Assembly (NCBI GenBank): GCA_016291085.1
Contig: JAEEVW010000002.1
Coordinates: forward strand, 62,001 to 126,000
Direction: 5' to 3'
From: Prevotella sp.
Lineage (GTDB): Bacteria > Bacteroidota > Bacteroidia > Bacteroidales > Bacteroidaceae
DNA length: 64,000 nt
The notes below the pieces were generated by a model. It did no database searches, was not told where the DNA came from, and saw only the letters and a program-made list of their open reading frames with translations. This document shows positions 24,274-33,453 of this stretch, piece by piece. A program made the position numbers and the translations under genes. The first letter of the stretch is position 1. Every line of letters begins with the position of its first letter.

Positions 24274-25299
24274 ATGAAATCAAAATGCATGTTGACGCTG
24301 CTGACGGCACTGGTGGTTCTCAGCAGTTGTGGCGAGAAGAAGAATAGTGGAGCGAAGGCTCCGACGAGAGTGAAAACCCAACTGGTGTCGCCGGCTTTTT
24401 CGGATGATGCCCAGACGTATGTGGGCATCGTTGAGGAGCGCGAGGCTACGGCAGTCAGTTTCACGGGCATGGGCGTGGTGAAGCGCGTGCTGGTGAACGA
24501 AGGCCAGAGCGTGGGCAAAGGCCAGCTGATAGCCGAGATGGACGACACGCAGGCACGTAACCTGCTCAGTGGTGCCGAGGCTCAGATGACGCAGGCCAAC
24601 GATGCCCTGGAGCGCTACAAGATGCTGCACGACGCGGGGTCGCTGGCTGAGGTGCAATGGGTGGAGATTCAGAGCAAGGTGGCCCAGGCGAAGTCGCAGC
24701 TGGAGGTGGCTAAGAAGAATCTGGCCGACTGCCGGCTGACGGCTCCCGTGAGTGGTATCGTTGGCAAGAAACTGATTGGTGCCGGAGAGACGGCATTGCC
24801 CTCGCAGGCTGTGGTGACCATTCTGGACATCAGCAGCGTGAAGGTGAAGGTGGCCGTCCCTGAGGCAGAGATCAGTGGCATCAGCGCATCGACGCCCTCG
24901 ACCATCAGCGTGGAGGCAGCACAGGCCGTGGTGAACGGCGGCAGGATAGAAAAAGGTGTGCAGGCCGACGCGCTGACGCATACTTACGATGTGCGCATCA
25001 ACGTGCAGAACAACGGACGGAAGCTGTTGCCCGGCATGGTGGCCAGCGTGAGGTTCATTGCCGACGGTTCGCAGAGCCTGGCGGGGAAGGTGTTGCCCGT
25101 GACAACGGTGCAGAAGGGTGCCGACGGACAGATGTTTGTCTGGACGGTATCAGCCGACAATACGGCACACCGCACGAAGGTTACCATTGGCGAAACGCTG
25201 GGTAACCACGTGGCCATCACCGACGGGCTCAACGTGGGACAGCGCGTGGTGACGGAGGGTTACCAGAAGCTGAGTGAAGGAACGAAGGTTGTTTATTAA
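24274..25299 (+). CDS. RND efflux periplasmic adaptor (membrane fusion lipoprotein)
   Basis: 341 residues from the ATG at 24274, which yields a lipoprotein signal (lipobox LSSC); an earlier in-frame ATG lies before promoter P2. The AcrA/HlyD adaptor pattern is present: a first lipoyl half (GMGVVKRVLVNEGQSVGKGQLIAEMD), an alpha-helical hairpin (about 95-160), a second lipoyl half (CRLTAPVSGIVGKKLI) and a beta-barrel domain. It bridges the inner-membrane pump and the outer-membrane channel. The pump gene starts 45 bp downstream and the TolC gene follows, giving a full tripartite system. Confidence 0.93.
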   Translation: MKSKCMLTLLTALVVLSSCGEKKNSGAKAPTRVKTQLVSPAFSDDAQTYVGIVEEREATAVSFTGMGVVKRVLVNEGQSVGKGQLIAEMDDTQARNLLSGAEAQMTQANDALERYKMLHDAGSLAEVQWVEIQSKVAQAKSQLEVAKKNLADCRLTAPVSGIVGKKLIGAGETALPSQAVVTILDISSVKVKVAVPEAEISGISASTPSTISVEAAQAVVNGGRIEKGVQADALTHTYDVRINVQNNGRKLLPGMVASVRFIADGSQSLAGKVLPVTTVQKGADGQMFVWTVSADNTAHRTKVTIGETLGNHVAITDGLNVGQRVVTEGYQKLSEGTKVVY

Positions 25300-25301
25300 T
25301 T

Positions 25302-25333
25302 CGTTATACCGTTATTACGTTATACCGTTATAT
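25302..25333. repeat. Octanucleotide repeats between adaptor and pump genes
   Basis: Four 8-bp units of the type CGTTATAC fill most of the 45-bp gap. Confidence 0.85.
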
Positions 25334-25344
25334 CGAAAACTATT

Positions 25345-28300
25345 ATGAAAGAAAAGATGTCTTGGCTCCGTTGGCCGTTGGAGCATTACCCGATATCGCT
25401 GCTCATTGTGGGTATCCTGTTCGTGCTGGGTGTCTACGGCATGTACGTGATGCCCAAGGATGAGTTTCCGGCATTCACCATCCGTCAGGGAGTGGTGGTG
25501 GCCGTCTATCCTGGCGCCACCAGCGAGGAGATAGAGGAACAGGTGGCAAAACCCCTGGAGCGCTACCTCTTTACATATGGCGAGGTGAACCGTGCAAAGA
25601 CGACTACCACTTCGCAGAATGGCATGTGTATCGTGATGGTTCGCCTGAACGATGAAGTGAATAACAAGGACGAGGTGTGGTCGAAAATCAAGCACGGCCT
25701 GAACCTGTTTAAGTCGTCGCTGCCCAGTGGCGTGCTGGCCCTGGTAGCCAACGACGACTTCGGCAACACGTCGGCCCTGCTGATTGCGATAGAGAGTCCG
25801 GAGCGCAGCTATCGTGAGTTGCAGACGTATACCGACCAGCTGTCGGACCGTCTGCGCCGTATTCCCTCTGTGGCCAATGTGCGTATCTATGGCGAGCAGA
25901 AAGAGCAGATATCGCTCTATGTGGATCGCCAGCGTCTGCAGGCCTACGGCATCGGACAGCAGATGCTGTTCTCGCATTTGCAGGCCCAGGGCATCACCAC
26001 CTTGAGCGGCAGCATCAGCGACGACGACCAACAGATACCCATTCACATTGAGGTGACGGAAAACACGGAAGAGGAGATAGCCAATCTGATTATCTTCAGC
26101 GACCCCGTGAGTGGCAAGGTAGCCCGTGTTCGCGACGTGGCCCGTGTGGTGCGGGAATACGACCGTGCCGACAGTTACATCGAACAGGACGGACATCCCT
26201 GTGTGCTGTTGTCGCTGGAGATGACGCCAGGCAATAACATCGTGCAGTATGGCGAGGAGGTGGAGAATGTGCTCAGCGGCTTTTCCGCTGAGGTGCTCCC
26301 TGACGATGTCACCATCACCCGCATCGCCGACCAGCCAAAGGTGGTGGGTATGAGCGTGCGCGATTTCCTGCGCGACCTGTTGATATCGATGGCGATTATC
26401 ATCCTGGTGATGATGATACTGTTCCCACTGCGCTCGGCCATCGTGGCGGCCATCACCATCCCGCTGAGCACGTTTATCTCTGTGGCGTTCATGTATATGA
26501 TGGGCATAGAACTGAACATCGTCACCCTGGCGGCACTGATTGTCGTATTGGGAATGGTGGTGGACAATGCCATCGTGGTCATCGACGGCTATCTGGAATA
26601 TCTGGGGAAGGGCTACGAACCGAAAGTGGCTGCTATCGAGTCGGCTAAGCAGTACTTTATGCCGATGATGCTGGCCACGCTCTGCATCTGTGTCATTTTC
26701 TTCCCCTTGCTGCTTACCATGAAGGGAGCCTTCCACGATGCACTGGAGGACTTCCCCATTACGATCACCATCAATCTCATGGTGTCGCTATTCCTGGCAG
26801 TAACGGTGATTCCGTTCCTGGAGGTGCTCATCATCAAGCCCGACAAGGTAAGTACAGGCGGCAATGCCATCACGAAGTGGGTTCAGAATACATATAATAA
26901 GGTGCTTGACATGACGTTCCGCCATCCGTGGCTGACCATCGGCGGTGGCATTGGCGTGGTGATTCTTTCCACCGTCATTGTAACAGCGTTGAAGATACGC
27001 GTTTTCCCCTATGCCGACCGCGACCAGTTTGCCGTAGAGATCTTTATGCCAGAAGGAAAGGGTATTGCTGAAACGCGTGTGATAGCCGACTCGCTGCGTA
27101 ACGTGCTACAAAAAGACGAGGACGTGAAGTGCATCACCAGTTTCGTAGGCTGTTCGTCGCCACGATTCATGGTGTGCTATGCCCCACAGATGGCGGGACG
27201 CAACTATGCGCAGTTTATCGTCAATACGACGTCGCATGATGCCACGCTGGAACTGCTGGCTAAGTATCAGCCCGCATGGAGCGAGGCATTCCCTGATGCC
27301 TATGTGCGTTTCAAGCGACTGGACTATCTGGAGGTGCCGGAACTGGAATACCGCTTCTATGGCGAGAATCTTGACTCGCTGCATATCGCTGCCGAGCGAC
27401 TGATGGAGCGCATGCGCCAGATGCCTGAACTGGAGTGGGTACACACCGATTTCCTGCAGCCTTATCCCATCATCAACGTAGAACTCGACCCTGTGGCATC
27501 GGCTCAGTTGGGCATCACGCGTACTACGGCAGCTCTCGCCTTAAGTGCCACGACCAACGACCTGCGTGTAGGCCAGATTTGGGAGGGTGACTACGAACTG
27601 CCTATCGTCGTCAAGGACGATGCCGACATGACGTTCTCAGACATCGAGAATCTGGGCATCGCTTCACCCATCTCAATGGTTTCCGCAGGTGTTTCCCAAC
27701 TGTCAACTGTCAACTCTCAATTGTCAACTAATTCGACTGTTCCTTTGCGCCAGATTGCCAGCGTGAAACCTAAATGGAGCGAGAGCCGCATCATGCATCG
27801 TGGTGGCGAGCGTTGTATCACGGTGACAGGACAGTTTGCCAATGGTGTCTATGCCGCTCCCGTCGAGAGTCGTGTAGCCGAAATCATGCAGCAAGAGATT
27901 GACGTTCCCCAAGGTGTTCGAACCGAGGTGGGCGGCGAGATAGAATACGATGGTGAGGCACTGCCTCAGATTTTCGGTGGTGTGGCCATTGCTATGGTGA
28001 TCATCTTCTTCTTCCTGCTGTTTAACTTCAAGAAATACGGCGTCACCATTGTCTGCATAGCTGCCTTGGGACTGATGATACCGGGTGCGCTGATTGGACT
28101 TGGTCTGATGAACCGCACATTGGGACTAACATCCATCATGGGTGTCATCACGCTGATGGGAATGATTATGCGTAACGAGATCCTCATCTTCGAGCATGCC
28201 ATCGATTTGATTAAGAAGTTCGCGCCCGACGGTTTCCCTGTCGGGGCAACAGAGGAATACCGCCGCCAATACAACGAGGCCGTGCGTCAGGCGGCATATG

Positions 28301-28494
28301 ATGCAGGCAAGCGCCGTATGGTGCCTATCTTCCTGACGACAGCTACCACTGCCGTTGGCGTGGTACCGATGATTATCGCGCAGTCGTCGTTCTGGATGCC
28401 TGTGGGTGTCACCATCTTCGCCGGTGGTATCGGTTCGCTGATCATGGTTGTTACGATGCTGCCCGTCATCTATTGGAAAGTGTCGACTAAATAG
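25345..28494 (+). CDS. RND-family inner-membrane efflux pump
   Basis: 1049 residues, standard for AcrB/MdtB-type pumps. Features: first membrane helix near the start (LLIVGILFVLGVYGMYVMP), the conserved early segment VYPGATSEEIEEQVAKPLE, and the central membrane helix 4 with the proton-relay Asp pattern (LGMVVDNAIVVIDGYLE; one Asp of the usual pair is visible). A second six-helix bundle follows, with GVITLMGMIMRNEILIFE. It exports drugs, bile acids or metabolites using the proton gradient. A repeat-encoded insert (QLSTVNSQLSTN) lies in the second periplasmic loop. It is the second gene of an adaptor-pump-channel operon. Confidence 0.94.
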   Translation: MKEKMSWLRWPLEHYPISLLIVGILFVLGVYGMYVMPKDEFPAFTIRQGVVVAVYPGATSEEIEEQVAKPLERYLFTYGEVNRAKTTTTSQNGMCIVMVRLNDEVNNKDEVWSKIKHGLNLFKSSLPSGVLALVANDDFGNTSALLIAIESPERSYRELQTYTDQLSDRLRRIPSVANVRIYGEQKEQISLYVDRQRLQAYGIGQQMLFSHLQAQGITTLSGSISDDDQQIPIHIEVTENTEEEIANLIIFSDPVSGKVARVRDVARVVREYDRADSYIEQDGHPCVLLSLEMTPGNNIVQYGEEVENVLSGFSAEVLPDDVTITRIADQPKVVGMSVRDFLRDLLISMAIIILVMMILFPLRSAIVAAITIPLSTFISVAFMYMMGIELNIVTLAALIVVLGMVVDNAIVVIDGYLEYLGKGYEPKVAAIESAKQYFMPMMLATLCICVIFFPLLLTMKGAFHDALEDFPITITINLMVSLFLAVTVIPFLEVLIIKPDKVSTGGNAITKWVQNTYNKVLDMTFRHPWLTIGGGIGVVILSTVIVTALKIRVFPYADRDQFAVEIFMPEGKGIAETRVIADSLRNVLQKDEDVKCITSFVGCSSPRFMVCYAPQMAGRNYAQFIVNTTSHDATLELLAKYQPAWSEAFPDAYVRFKRLDYLEVPELEYRFYGENLDSLHIAAERLMERMRQMPELEWVHTDFLQPYPIINVELDPVASAQLGITRTTAALALSATTNDLRVGQIWEGDYELPIVVKDDADMTFSDIENLGIASPISMVSAGVSQLSTVNSQLSTNSTVPLRQIASVKPKWSESRIMHRGGERCITVTGQFANGVYAAPVESRVAEIMQQEIDVPQGVRTEVGGEIEYDGEALPQIFGGVAIAMVIIFFFLLFNFKKYGVTIVCIAALGLMIPGALIGLGLMNRTLGLTSIMGVITLMGMIMRNEILIFEHAIDLIKKFAPDGFPVGATEEYRRQYNEAVRQAAYDAGKRRMVPIFLTTATTAVGVVPMIIAQSSFWMPVGVTIFAGGIGSLIMVVTMLPVIYWKVSTK
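27697..27731. repeat. Heptanucleotide repeats inside the RND pump gene
   Basis: Five 7-bp units (CAACTGT type) encode a polar QLST/NSQ-rich stretch in a periplasmic loop of the pump, in frame. Confidence 0.88.
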
Positions 28495-28499
28495 AAGAC

Positions 28500-28535
28500 C
28501 CACCCCCATCCCCTCCCTAAATGGAGGGGAGCAGA
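28500..28535. repeat. REP-like palindrome between pump and TolC genes
   Basis: A C-rich arm (CCCACCCCCATCCCCTCCC) followed by the palindrome CCTCC...GGAGGGG. It is the intergenic member of the family that also occurs inside tolC, aguB and aguA. Confidence 0.8.
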
Positions 28536-28566
28536 CAGACTTTAAAATAGAGAATAAGATACAATT

Positions 28567-29991
28567 ATGAAAAAAATACTATTATCTTTTATGGCAGTAT
28601 CCTGCCTATCAATATCAGCACAGGTAACCACTCCCCTCACTCACAGGGAGGGGTCGGGGGTGGGTCTCCTCTCTTTGCAGCAGTTGAAGGACTCCGCCCT
28701 GCGCAACAACATCGCCATGCGCACGGCACGTCTCGATATGGATGCCGCCCAGCAGCAACGCAAGGAGGCCTTTACCAACTATTTTCCCAATGTCAGTGGT
28801 ACGGGACTGTGGTTCAATGCCAACAAGGGTACGGCCAAGATGGACATGAACCCCTCGGAGATGATTTCTCCCGAGACGGGTGCCATGCTTGGACAAATGT
28901 TCCCCCCAGAGGCGCTTGCTGCCTTAGCCAGTCCAATCAGCATGTCGATGTTAAAGAACGGTACCATCGGCAGTCTGATGGCTGTGCAGCCGCTCTTTGC
29001 CGGTGGTCAGATTATCAATGGCAACAAACTGGCAAGGGTGGGGGAGGACGTCACTCGACTGCAGCTGCAACTGTCAGAAAATGAGGTGCTGAAACAGACA
29101 GAGCAGTATTACTGGCAGTTGGTGTCCTTGCAACAGAAAATGAAGACCATCGAGGCTGTCGAGGCCTTGCTGCAGGATATCCATAAGGATGTCGACGTGG
29201 CAGTGCGGGCTGGCGTGGCACTGCGCAACGACCTGTTGCAGGTGCAACTCCGCCAGAACGAAACAGAGAGCCAGAAGGTGAAGCTGCAGAATGGCATTTC
29301 GATTGTAAAGATGCTGCTGGGGCAGTACTGTGGACTCAGACCCTCTCCCGACCCCTCTCTGTCGAGTGAGGGAAGTGATTACTCCTTCAATATTATTGTT
29401 CCCGATATAGAACAGCAGGTCATTCCACTCCCCTCCCTCGACAGGGAGGGGCTGGGGGTGAGTCTTCTCCCCGAATACCAGCTCTTGCAGAAGCAGGTGG
29501 AAGCCACCAAACTGCAGCGTAAAATGGAGGTGGGCAAGAACCTGCCGTCAGTTGGCATCGGTGCTGGTTATAACTACCACAATCTGCTGGACAACGACCA
29601 CACCTTCGCTATGTTGTTTGCTACTGTCAGCGTGCCTATCAGCGATTGGTGGGGAGGCTCGCATGCCATCAAGCGCCGTAAGATTCAGCAACAGAAAGCC
29701 GTTGAGCAATTGGAGGATAACTCGCAACTGCTGAAAATCCGTATGCAGAAAGCATGGAACGATGTGCAGGAGGCTTACCAACAGCTTCAGATAGCCTGTC
29801 GCAGCATTGAACAGGCTGAGGAGAACCTTCGTCTGAATCGTAATTATTATAAAGCAGGAACCTGTCGGATGAGCGATTTGCTGGAAGCCCAGCTACTCTA
29901 CCAACAGGCCTGCGACAAACATACCGATGCCTATGCCGATTACCAGAACAAGCTTCTGGAATATCGTCAGGCTACGGGACAATTCTCATAA
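28567..29991 (+). CDS. TolC-family outer-membrane efflux channel
   Basis: 474 residues with a signal peptide (ILLSFMAVSCLSISAQ). The long helical repeats of the OEP fold are visible (LKDSALRNNIAMRTARLDMDA; later QEAYQQLQIACRSIEQAEENL and RMSDLLEAQLLYQQA). It would form the outer-membrane duct of the tripartite efflux system encoded by the two preceding genes. Three REP-like palindromes are inserted in frame: directly after the signal peptide, and twice in the middle of the protein (around residues 257-270 and 287-305). This gives Pro/Ser/Glu/Gly-rich inserts that typical TolC proteins lack. Confidence 0.92.
   Translation: MKKILLSFMAVSCLSISAQVTTPLTHREGSGVGLLSLQQLKDSALRNNIAMRTARLDMDAAQQQRKEAFTNYFPNVSGTGLWFNANKGTAKMDMNPSEMISPETGAMLGQMFPPEALAALASPISMSMLKNGTIGSLMAVQPLFAGGQIINGNKLARVGEDVTRLQLQLSENEVLKQTEQYYWQLVSLQQKMKTIEAVEALLQDIHKDVDVAVRAGVALRNDLLQVQLRQNETESQKVKLQNGISIVKMLLGQYCGLRPSPDPSLSSEGSDYSFNIIVPDIEQQVIPLPSLDREGLGVSLLPEYQLLQKQVEATKLQRKMEVGKNLPSVGIGAGYNYHNLLDNDHTFAMLFATVSVPISDWWGGSHAIKRRKIQQQKAVEQLEDNSQLLKIRMQKAWNDVQEAYQQLQIACRSIEQAEENLRLNRNYYKAGTCRMSDLLEAQLLYQQACDKHTDAYADYQNKLLEYRQATGQFS
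28628..28669. repeat. REP-like element in frame in tolC (copy 1)
   Basis: CTCCCCTCACT ... AGGGAGGGGTCGGGGGTGGG. It encodes the THREGSGVG stretch just after the signal peptide. Confidence 0.85.
29337..29378. repeat. REP-like element in frame in tolC (copy 2)
   Basis: ACCCTCTCCCGACCCCTCTC followed by the weaker arm GAGTGAGGG. It encodes PSPDPSLSSEGS in the same frame as the other copies. Confidence 0.8.
29425..29470. repeat. REP-like element in frame in tolC (copy 3)
   Basis: The palindrome CCCCTCCCTCGACAGGGAGGGG followed by CTGGGGGTGAGTC. It encodes PSLDREGLGVS and aligns with copies 1 and 2. Confidence 0.87.
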
Positions 29992-30043
29992 CAATGGCCT
30001 CCCGAAGGAGCCCATTAAACTATAATCGATATGACAGGGTGAC

Positions 30044-31600
30044 CTAACGTCCCATATAGACCTTTCTGGAGTCACCATTGGCGCTTCTCTCGATGCACAG
30101 ACCGTGAGGATCGTCCAGTCGACGTCCCTGCAGGTCGTAGTAAGTCTTGGGACCATCGTCAGCAGACAGTTTCACGTTTTCGATGGCTGTACTGCCTCGG
30201 TCGATCATGAAGATAAGGGTATTTAGACTCTGTGCAGGCATCTCGTAGAGATAATCGCTGACGGGCTCAGTAATGTCTTCAAGGTTTGACTTCTGGCAGA
30301 GCTTGCTGCTCTCATTGCCTGTCGACAACCACAACACACCACTCTTTACATTGTAAGGAAGGGTGATTTTCACGTCGCGTGTATCCTCTCTTGCATTGAT
30401 AGCCATCACGATAATCGAATCGCCCTTGATGTATGCCGAGAACTGCTCGTTCTGTAGAATCTCCTCTTTTGTGCGTCCTGCGCTTTCGTCTTGTGAGGTC
30501 TTTAGGCGGGTAGAACCTGTCACATTCTTCGAGAAGTGTGACATCACATAGGCGCGGGGCAGCAGTTCGTCTTTCTTGTTGTCGGGTGAATTAGCAGTAT
30601 ATTCTACATTATCTTTTCTATACGTCCACGACTGACCAGTTCCGCAGAATGCCCAATGTGCACGCAAATACCAATAGATATATCCTGTACATCCTGCCAG
30701 CATACATTCGTTCAGTTCCTGGGCAAATATCATGTTGTCTTGCCAATTTGGCAAGTGGTCAATGTTGTCAGTCGCAGAGTGCTCAGTCATCCATACCTCC
30801 TTGCCAAGTGGTAACGCAGTTTGGGCAACGGGTTTGATATATTGGAGAGGCATGTGTCCATAAATGTGTCCGGCAAAGATGTCAACCTGCTCGCGACAGG
30901 TCTCGTCAGCCAACAAAGCATCGTAATAGTCTTTCCGAAATCCCAATGGCTCGGCACTAATGATACGTACGCCGTCGTATGCCTCGCGGTCGAGCAGGTT
31001 GGCATAGTTCTTAATCAGAGTGACCTGTTCCTCTGGTTCATAAAGACAACCAGAGTAACTAACCCACCAGTCAGGCTCGTTCTGGATGGAGACAGCATCC
31101 ATGACAACGCCCTTCGATTTCATCCACTTCAGGAAGGTGTTCAGCCAAGGGAAGAACTTGTCATAGCAATCCTCGCGCAGCTTGCCTTTCTGGTTTCCCT
31201 GATCATCGGCATTGCCGCCCTGAGCAGTACCATTGGTCTTGTATTCACCGGGAGGTGACCAAGGCGTGCCAAACACAATGCCATCACGTTTCTTGACAAT
31301 CTGGGCCGAAGGTAAAGAACCATTCCAGTCGTAGTCGCCCCAATTGTCGCCAGTAAAACTCGGCGAGATTTCCATACGCAGGATATTCAATCCGATTTTC
31401 GACTTTGCGCCGTACAGTTTACTTACACAAGCATTGTCGGTGCCAAACGGTTTCATGGCACCATCGCAACAGGCTCCGCCAAAGCCAGTAACAGTCTGCT
31501 TGCGGGTGCTGCTAACTTTTAGTGAAGTACGTGGTTTTGCTGCCTGGATCATGATGGAAGTAGAAACCAGGAGAATGATAGTAGTAAAAATTTTCTTCAT
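30044..31600 (-). CDS. Secreted GH30 family glycosidase, probable glucuronoxylanase
   Basis: 518 residues with a signal peptide (TIILLVSTSIMIQA). The GH30 barrel motifs are present: TGFGGACCDGA near the start, the acid/base Glu in VSIQNEPDWW (about residue 174) and the nucleophile Glu in VWMTEHSATD (about 271). It is followed by the beta-sandwich side domain. The layout resembles GH30_8 xylanases (XynC-like), which cut glucuronoxylan next to glucuronosyl side groups, but subfamily assignment is by eye. The tail YYDLQGRRLDDPHG...KVYMGR is a C-terminal motif common in secreted Prevotella proteins. It is divergent from the GH35 gene across a shared 188-bp promoter region. Confidence 0.88.
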   Translation of the reverse strand: MKKIFTTIILLVSTSIMIQAAKPRTSLKVSSTRKQTVTGFGGACCDGAMKPFGTDNACVSKLYGAKSKIGLNILRMEISPSFTGDNWGDYDWNGSLPSAQIVKKRDGIVFGTPWSPPGEYKTNGTAQGGNADDQGNQKGKLREDCYDKFFPWLNTFLKWMKSKGVVMDAVSIQNEPDWWVSYSGCLYEPEEQVTLIKNYANLLDREAYDGVRIISAEPLGFRKDYYDALLADETCREQVDIFAGHIYGHMPLQYIKPVAQTALPLGKEVWMTEHSATDNIDHLPNWQDNMIFAQELNECMLAGCTGYIYWYLRAHWAFCGTGQSWTYRKDNVEYTANSPDNKKDELLPRAYVMSHFSKNVTGSTRLKTSQDESAGRTKEEILQNEQFSAYIKGDSIIVMAINAREDTRDVKITLPYNVKSGVLWLSTGNESSKLCQKSNLEDITEPVSDYLYEMPAQSLNTLIFMIDRGSTAIENVKLSADDGPKTYYDLQGRRLDDPHGLCIERSANGDSRKVYMGR

Positions 31601-31631
31601 GTTTTAATGTGAATAATGAATAATCTGGGCG

Positions 31632-31639
31632 CAAAGTTA
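31632..31639 (-). promoter_or_regulatory. -7 element of the GH30 gene
   Basis: TAACTTTG on the minus strand, 31 bp before the start codon. No good TTTG at 19-21 bp, so it may need an activator. Confidence 0.55.
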
Positions 31640-31722
31640 CAAATTTATTTTCAAACGAACCTAAAGAATTGGTGTTTTTTTACAATTATTATGACCTGGG
31701 AGTGAAAATTTCTGCTCATTTC

Positions 31723-31754
31723 CTTCGTATAATCAAAAATTAATACTACCTTTG
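31723..31754 (+). promoter_or_regulatory. Promoter of the GH35 gene
   Basis: TTCG (31723-31726, one mismatch to TTTG), 20 bp, TACCTTTG (31747-31754), 34 bp before the start codon. Confidence 0.6.
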
Positions 31755-31788
31755 CAGTCGAAAATATACTACATACCAAATTACTAAA

Positions 31789-33453
31789 ATGAAAAATCTT
31801 ATTACAGCTTTATTGCTGACTCTGACAGGATGGGCAACCATCAGTGCACAGACGAACAACAGTGACATGTTTATTCTCGGTGGCGAGCTGAGCAACTCGG
31901 CAGCAACGAGTATAGCAGACATTGACGTGGTCATGCCCCGTATGAAGACTTTAGGGCTGAACACGGTGCTGGTGCCTGCTTATTGGGAGTTTCTGGAACC
32001 CGAGGAAGGACAGTTCGATTTCACGCTCATCGACCGTACCATCCAGCAGGCCCGCCAGCAGCAACTGAAAGTGGTGTTCCTGTGGCTTGGTGCTTGGAAG
32101 AATTCCATGTCGTGCTATGCGCCGCTGTGGTTCAAGCAGGACACCAAGCGATTCCCAAGGGCCAGAACCCGTCAGGGCAAACCGCTGGAGATAGCCAGCG
32201 CGTTTTCAGAAAAGGTGTTCCAGGCAGATAACAAAGCCTTTGAGGCACTCGTCCGTCACATCAGCGAGTCGGGCAGCGATGTGGTGACGATGATTCAGGT
32301 GGAAAATGAAATCGGTATGCTGGAAGATGCCCGCGACCACTCGACTCTGGCAGATGAAGTATATAAAAAAGGAGTACCACAGGAACTCATTGTTTACCTG
32401 AAGAAGAATCAAAAGACGTTACACCCCTGGTTGAAGCAACGACTTCAAGCCTCAAATCTGTCACCGCTCACCTCTTGGCAGAAGCTTTTTGGCGACGATA
32501 TCTATACCGATGAGATTTTCATGGCTTACTACTATGCCAAGTACGTAGGGCGATTGTGTGAAACAGCCCGCAAGTACACGCAGATGCCCCTCTATGTGAA
32601 TGCGGCGATGAACAGTCGTGGACGCCAGCCCGGACAATATCCCTCGGCAGGACCGTTGGCGCATCTCATCGACCTCTGGCATTGTGGCGCTCCACAGCTG
32701 CTCTGTCTGGCACCCGATATCTATGATACGGGCTTCAAGGGCTGGGCAGACCAGTATGCGCTGTCTAACAACCGTCTGTTCATTCCTGAAAGCCGTTGCT
32801 GTGCGAACAGTGGCGCCCGTGCGATGTATGCCTTTGGCGAACATCGTGCCCTCGGATTCTCGCCCTTTGCCATCGATCAGGCCTCGTCCTGCGAGACGGA
32901 AAGCATCACAAAGGCTTACAACCTGCTGCGCCAAGTCGATGCTCTCACCTCTCACCACCCACCTCTCGCCACTAACGGTTTGCTGTTCGACCAAGAAGAC
33001 AAGGAGCGTATTATTACCGACGATGGAATGATCATGACTTGTCGCCATTACTTTACGTTGCCCTGGGACCCTCGTGCCACCGATGGATCCACATGGCCCG
33101 AGGGCGGTGCCATCCTAATGAAACTGGCCCATAACGATTATCTGTTGGCAGGCACGGGCGTTGTTGTCGCCTTTGCGTCGTCCTACGAGAAAGCCCGCGA
33201 ACAGCAACAAGTGCTGGGCGAAGACGGTTTCGTGGCCGCAGGTTCCCCTTCTTCCATCAGCCATCAGCCATCAGCCGTCTTCAACGGTTCCCGCAAGGGT
33301 ATTGCCAGTGTAGACGAGGTGACTGTCGATGAACAAGGCCAGATGCATTACCTGCGCCGCATGAATGGCGATCAAGACCATCAGGGACGCCACGTGCGTA
33401 TCAGCTGTGGCGAATGGAAAATGCTGCACGTCCGTCTGTACGACTACCAATAA
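31789..33453 (+). CDS. Secreted GH35 beta-galactosidase (DUF5597-type)
   Basis: 554 residues with a signal peptide (LITALLLTLTGWATISAQ). The N-terminal barrel shows GH35 motifs: LNTVLVPAYWEFLEPEEGQFDF, the acid/base Glu in MIQVENEIGM (about residue 175) and the nucleophile Glu in LFIPESRCC (about 335). The C-terminal part matches the DUF5597 domain found in a GH35 subgroup that removes terminal beta-galactosyl groups from xyloglucan or other plant glycans. Two heptanucleotide repeat stretches lie in frame in the C-terminal half. Its stop codon directly abuts the stop of the convergent dcu gene with no spacer. Confidence 0.87.
   Translation: MKNLITALLLTLTGWATISAQTNNSDMFILGGELSNSAATSIADIDVVMPRMKTLGLNTVLVPAYWEFLEPEEGQFDFTLIDRTIQQARQQQLKVVFLWLGAWKNSMSCYAPLWFKQDTKRFPRARTRQGKPLEIASAFSEKVFQADNKAFEALVRHISESGSDVVTMIQVENEIGMLEDARDHSTLADEVYKKGVPQELIVYLKKNQKTLHPWLKQRLQASNLSPLTSWQKLFGDDIYTDEIFMAYYYAKYVGRLCETARKYTQMPLYVNAAMNSRGRQPGQYPSAGPLAHLIDLWHCGAPQLLCLAPDIYDTGFKGWADQYALSNNRLFIPESRCCANSGARAMYAFGEHRALGFSPFAIDQASSCETESITKAYNLLRQVDALTSHHPPLATNGLLFDQEDKERIITDDGMIMTCRHYFTLPWDPRATDGSTWPEGGAILMKLAHNDYLLAGTGVVVAFASSYEKAREQQQVLGEDGFVAAGSPSSISHQPSAVFNGSRKGIASVDEVTVDEQGQMHYLRRMNGDQDHQGRHVRISCGEWKMLHVRLYDYQ
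32944..32971. repeat. Heptanucleotide repeats inside the GH35 gene (1)
   Basis: Four units of the type CTCACCT in frame, encoding a short SHHPPLA linker. Confidence 0.75.
33254..33280. repeat. Heptanucleotide repeats inside the GH35 gene (2)
   Basis: Three exact CCATCAG units plus a degenerate fourth, encoding SISHQPSA in frame. Confidence 0.85.

Noticed and set aside
25315..26736. 473-codon minus-strand frame antisense to the RND pump
   Set aside because: His/Gln-rich composition typical of an antisense shadow; the plus strand encodes a clear RND pump.
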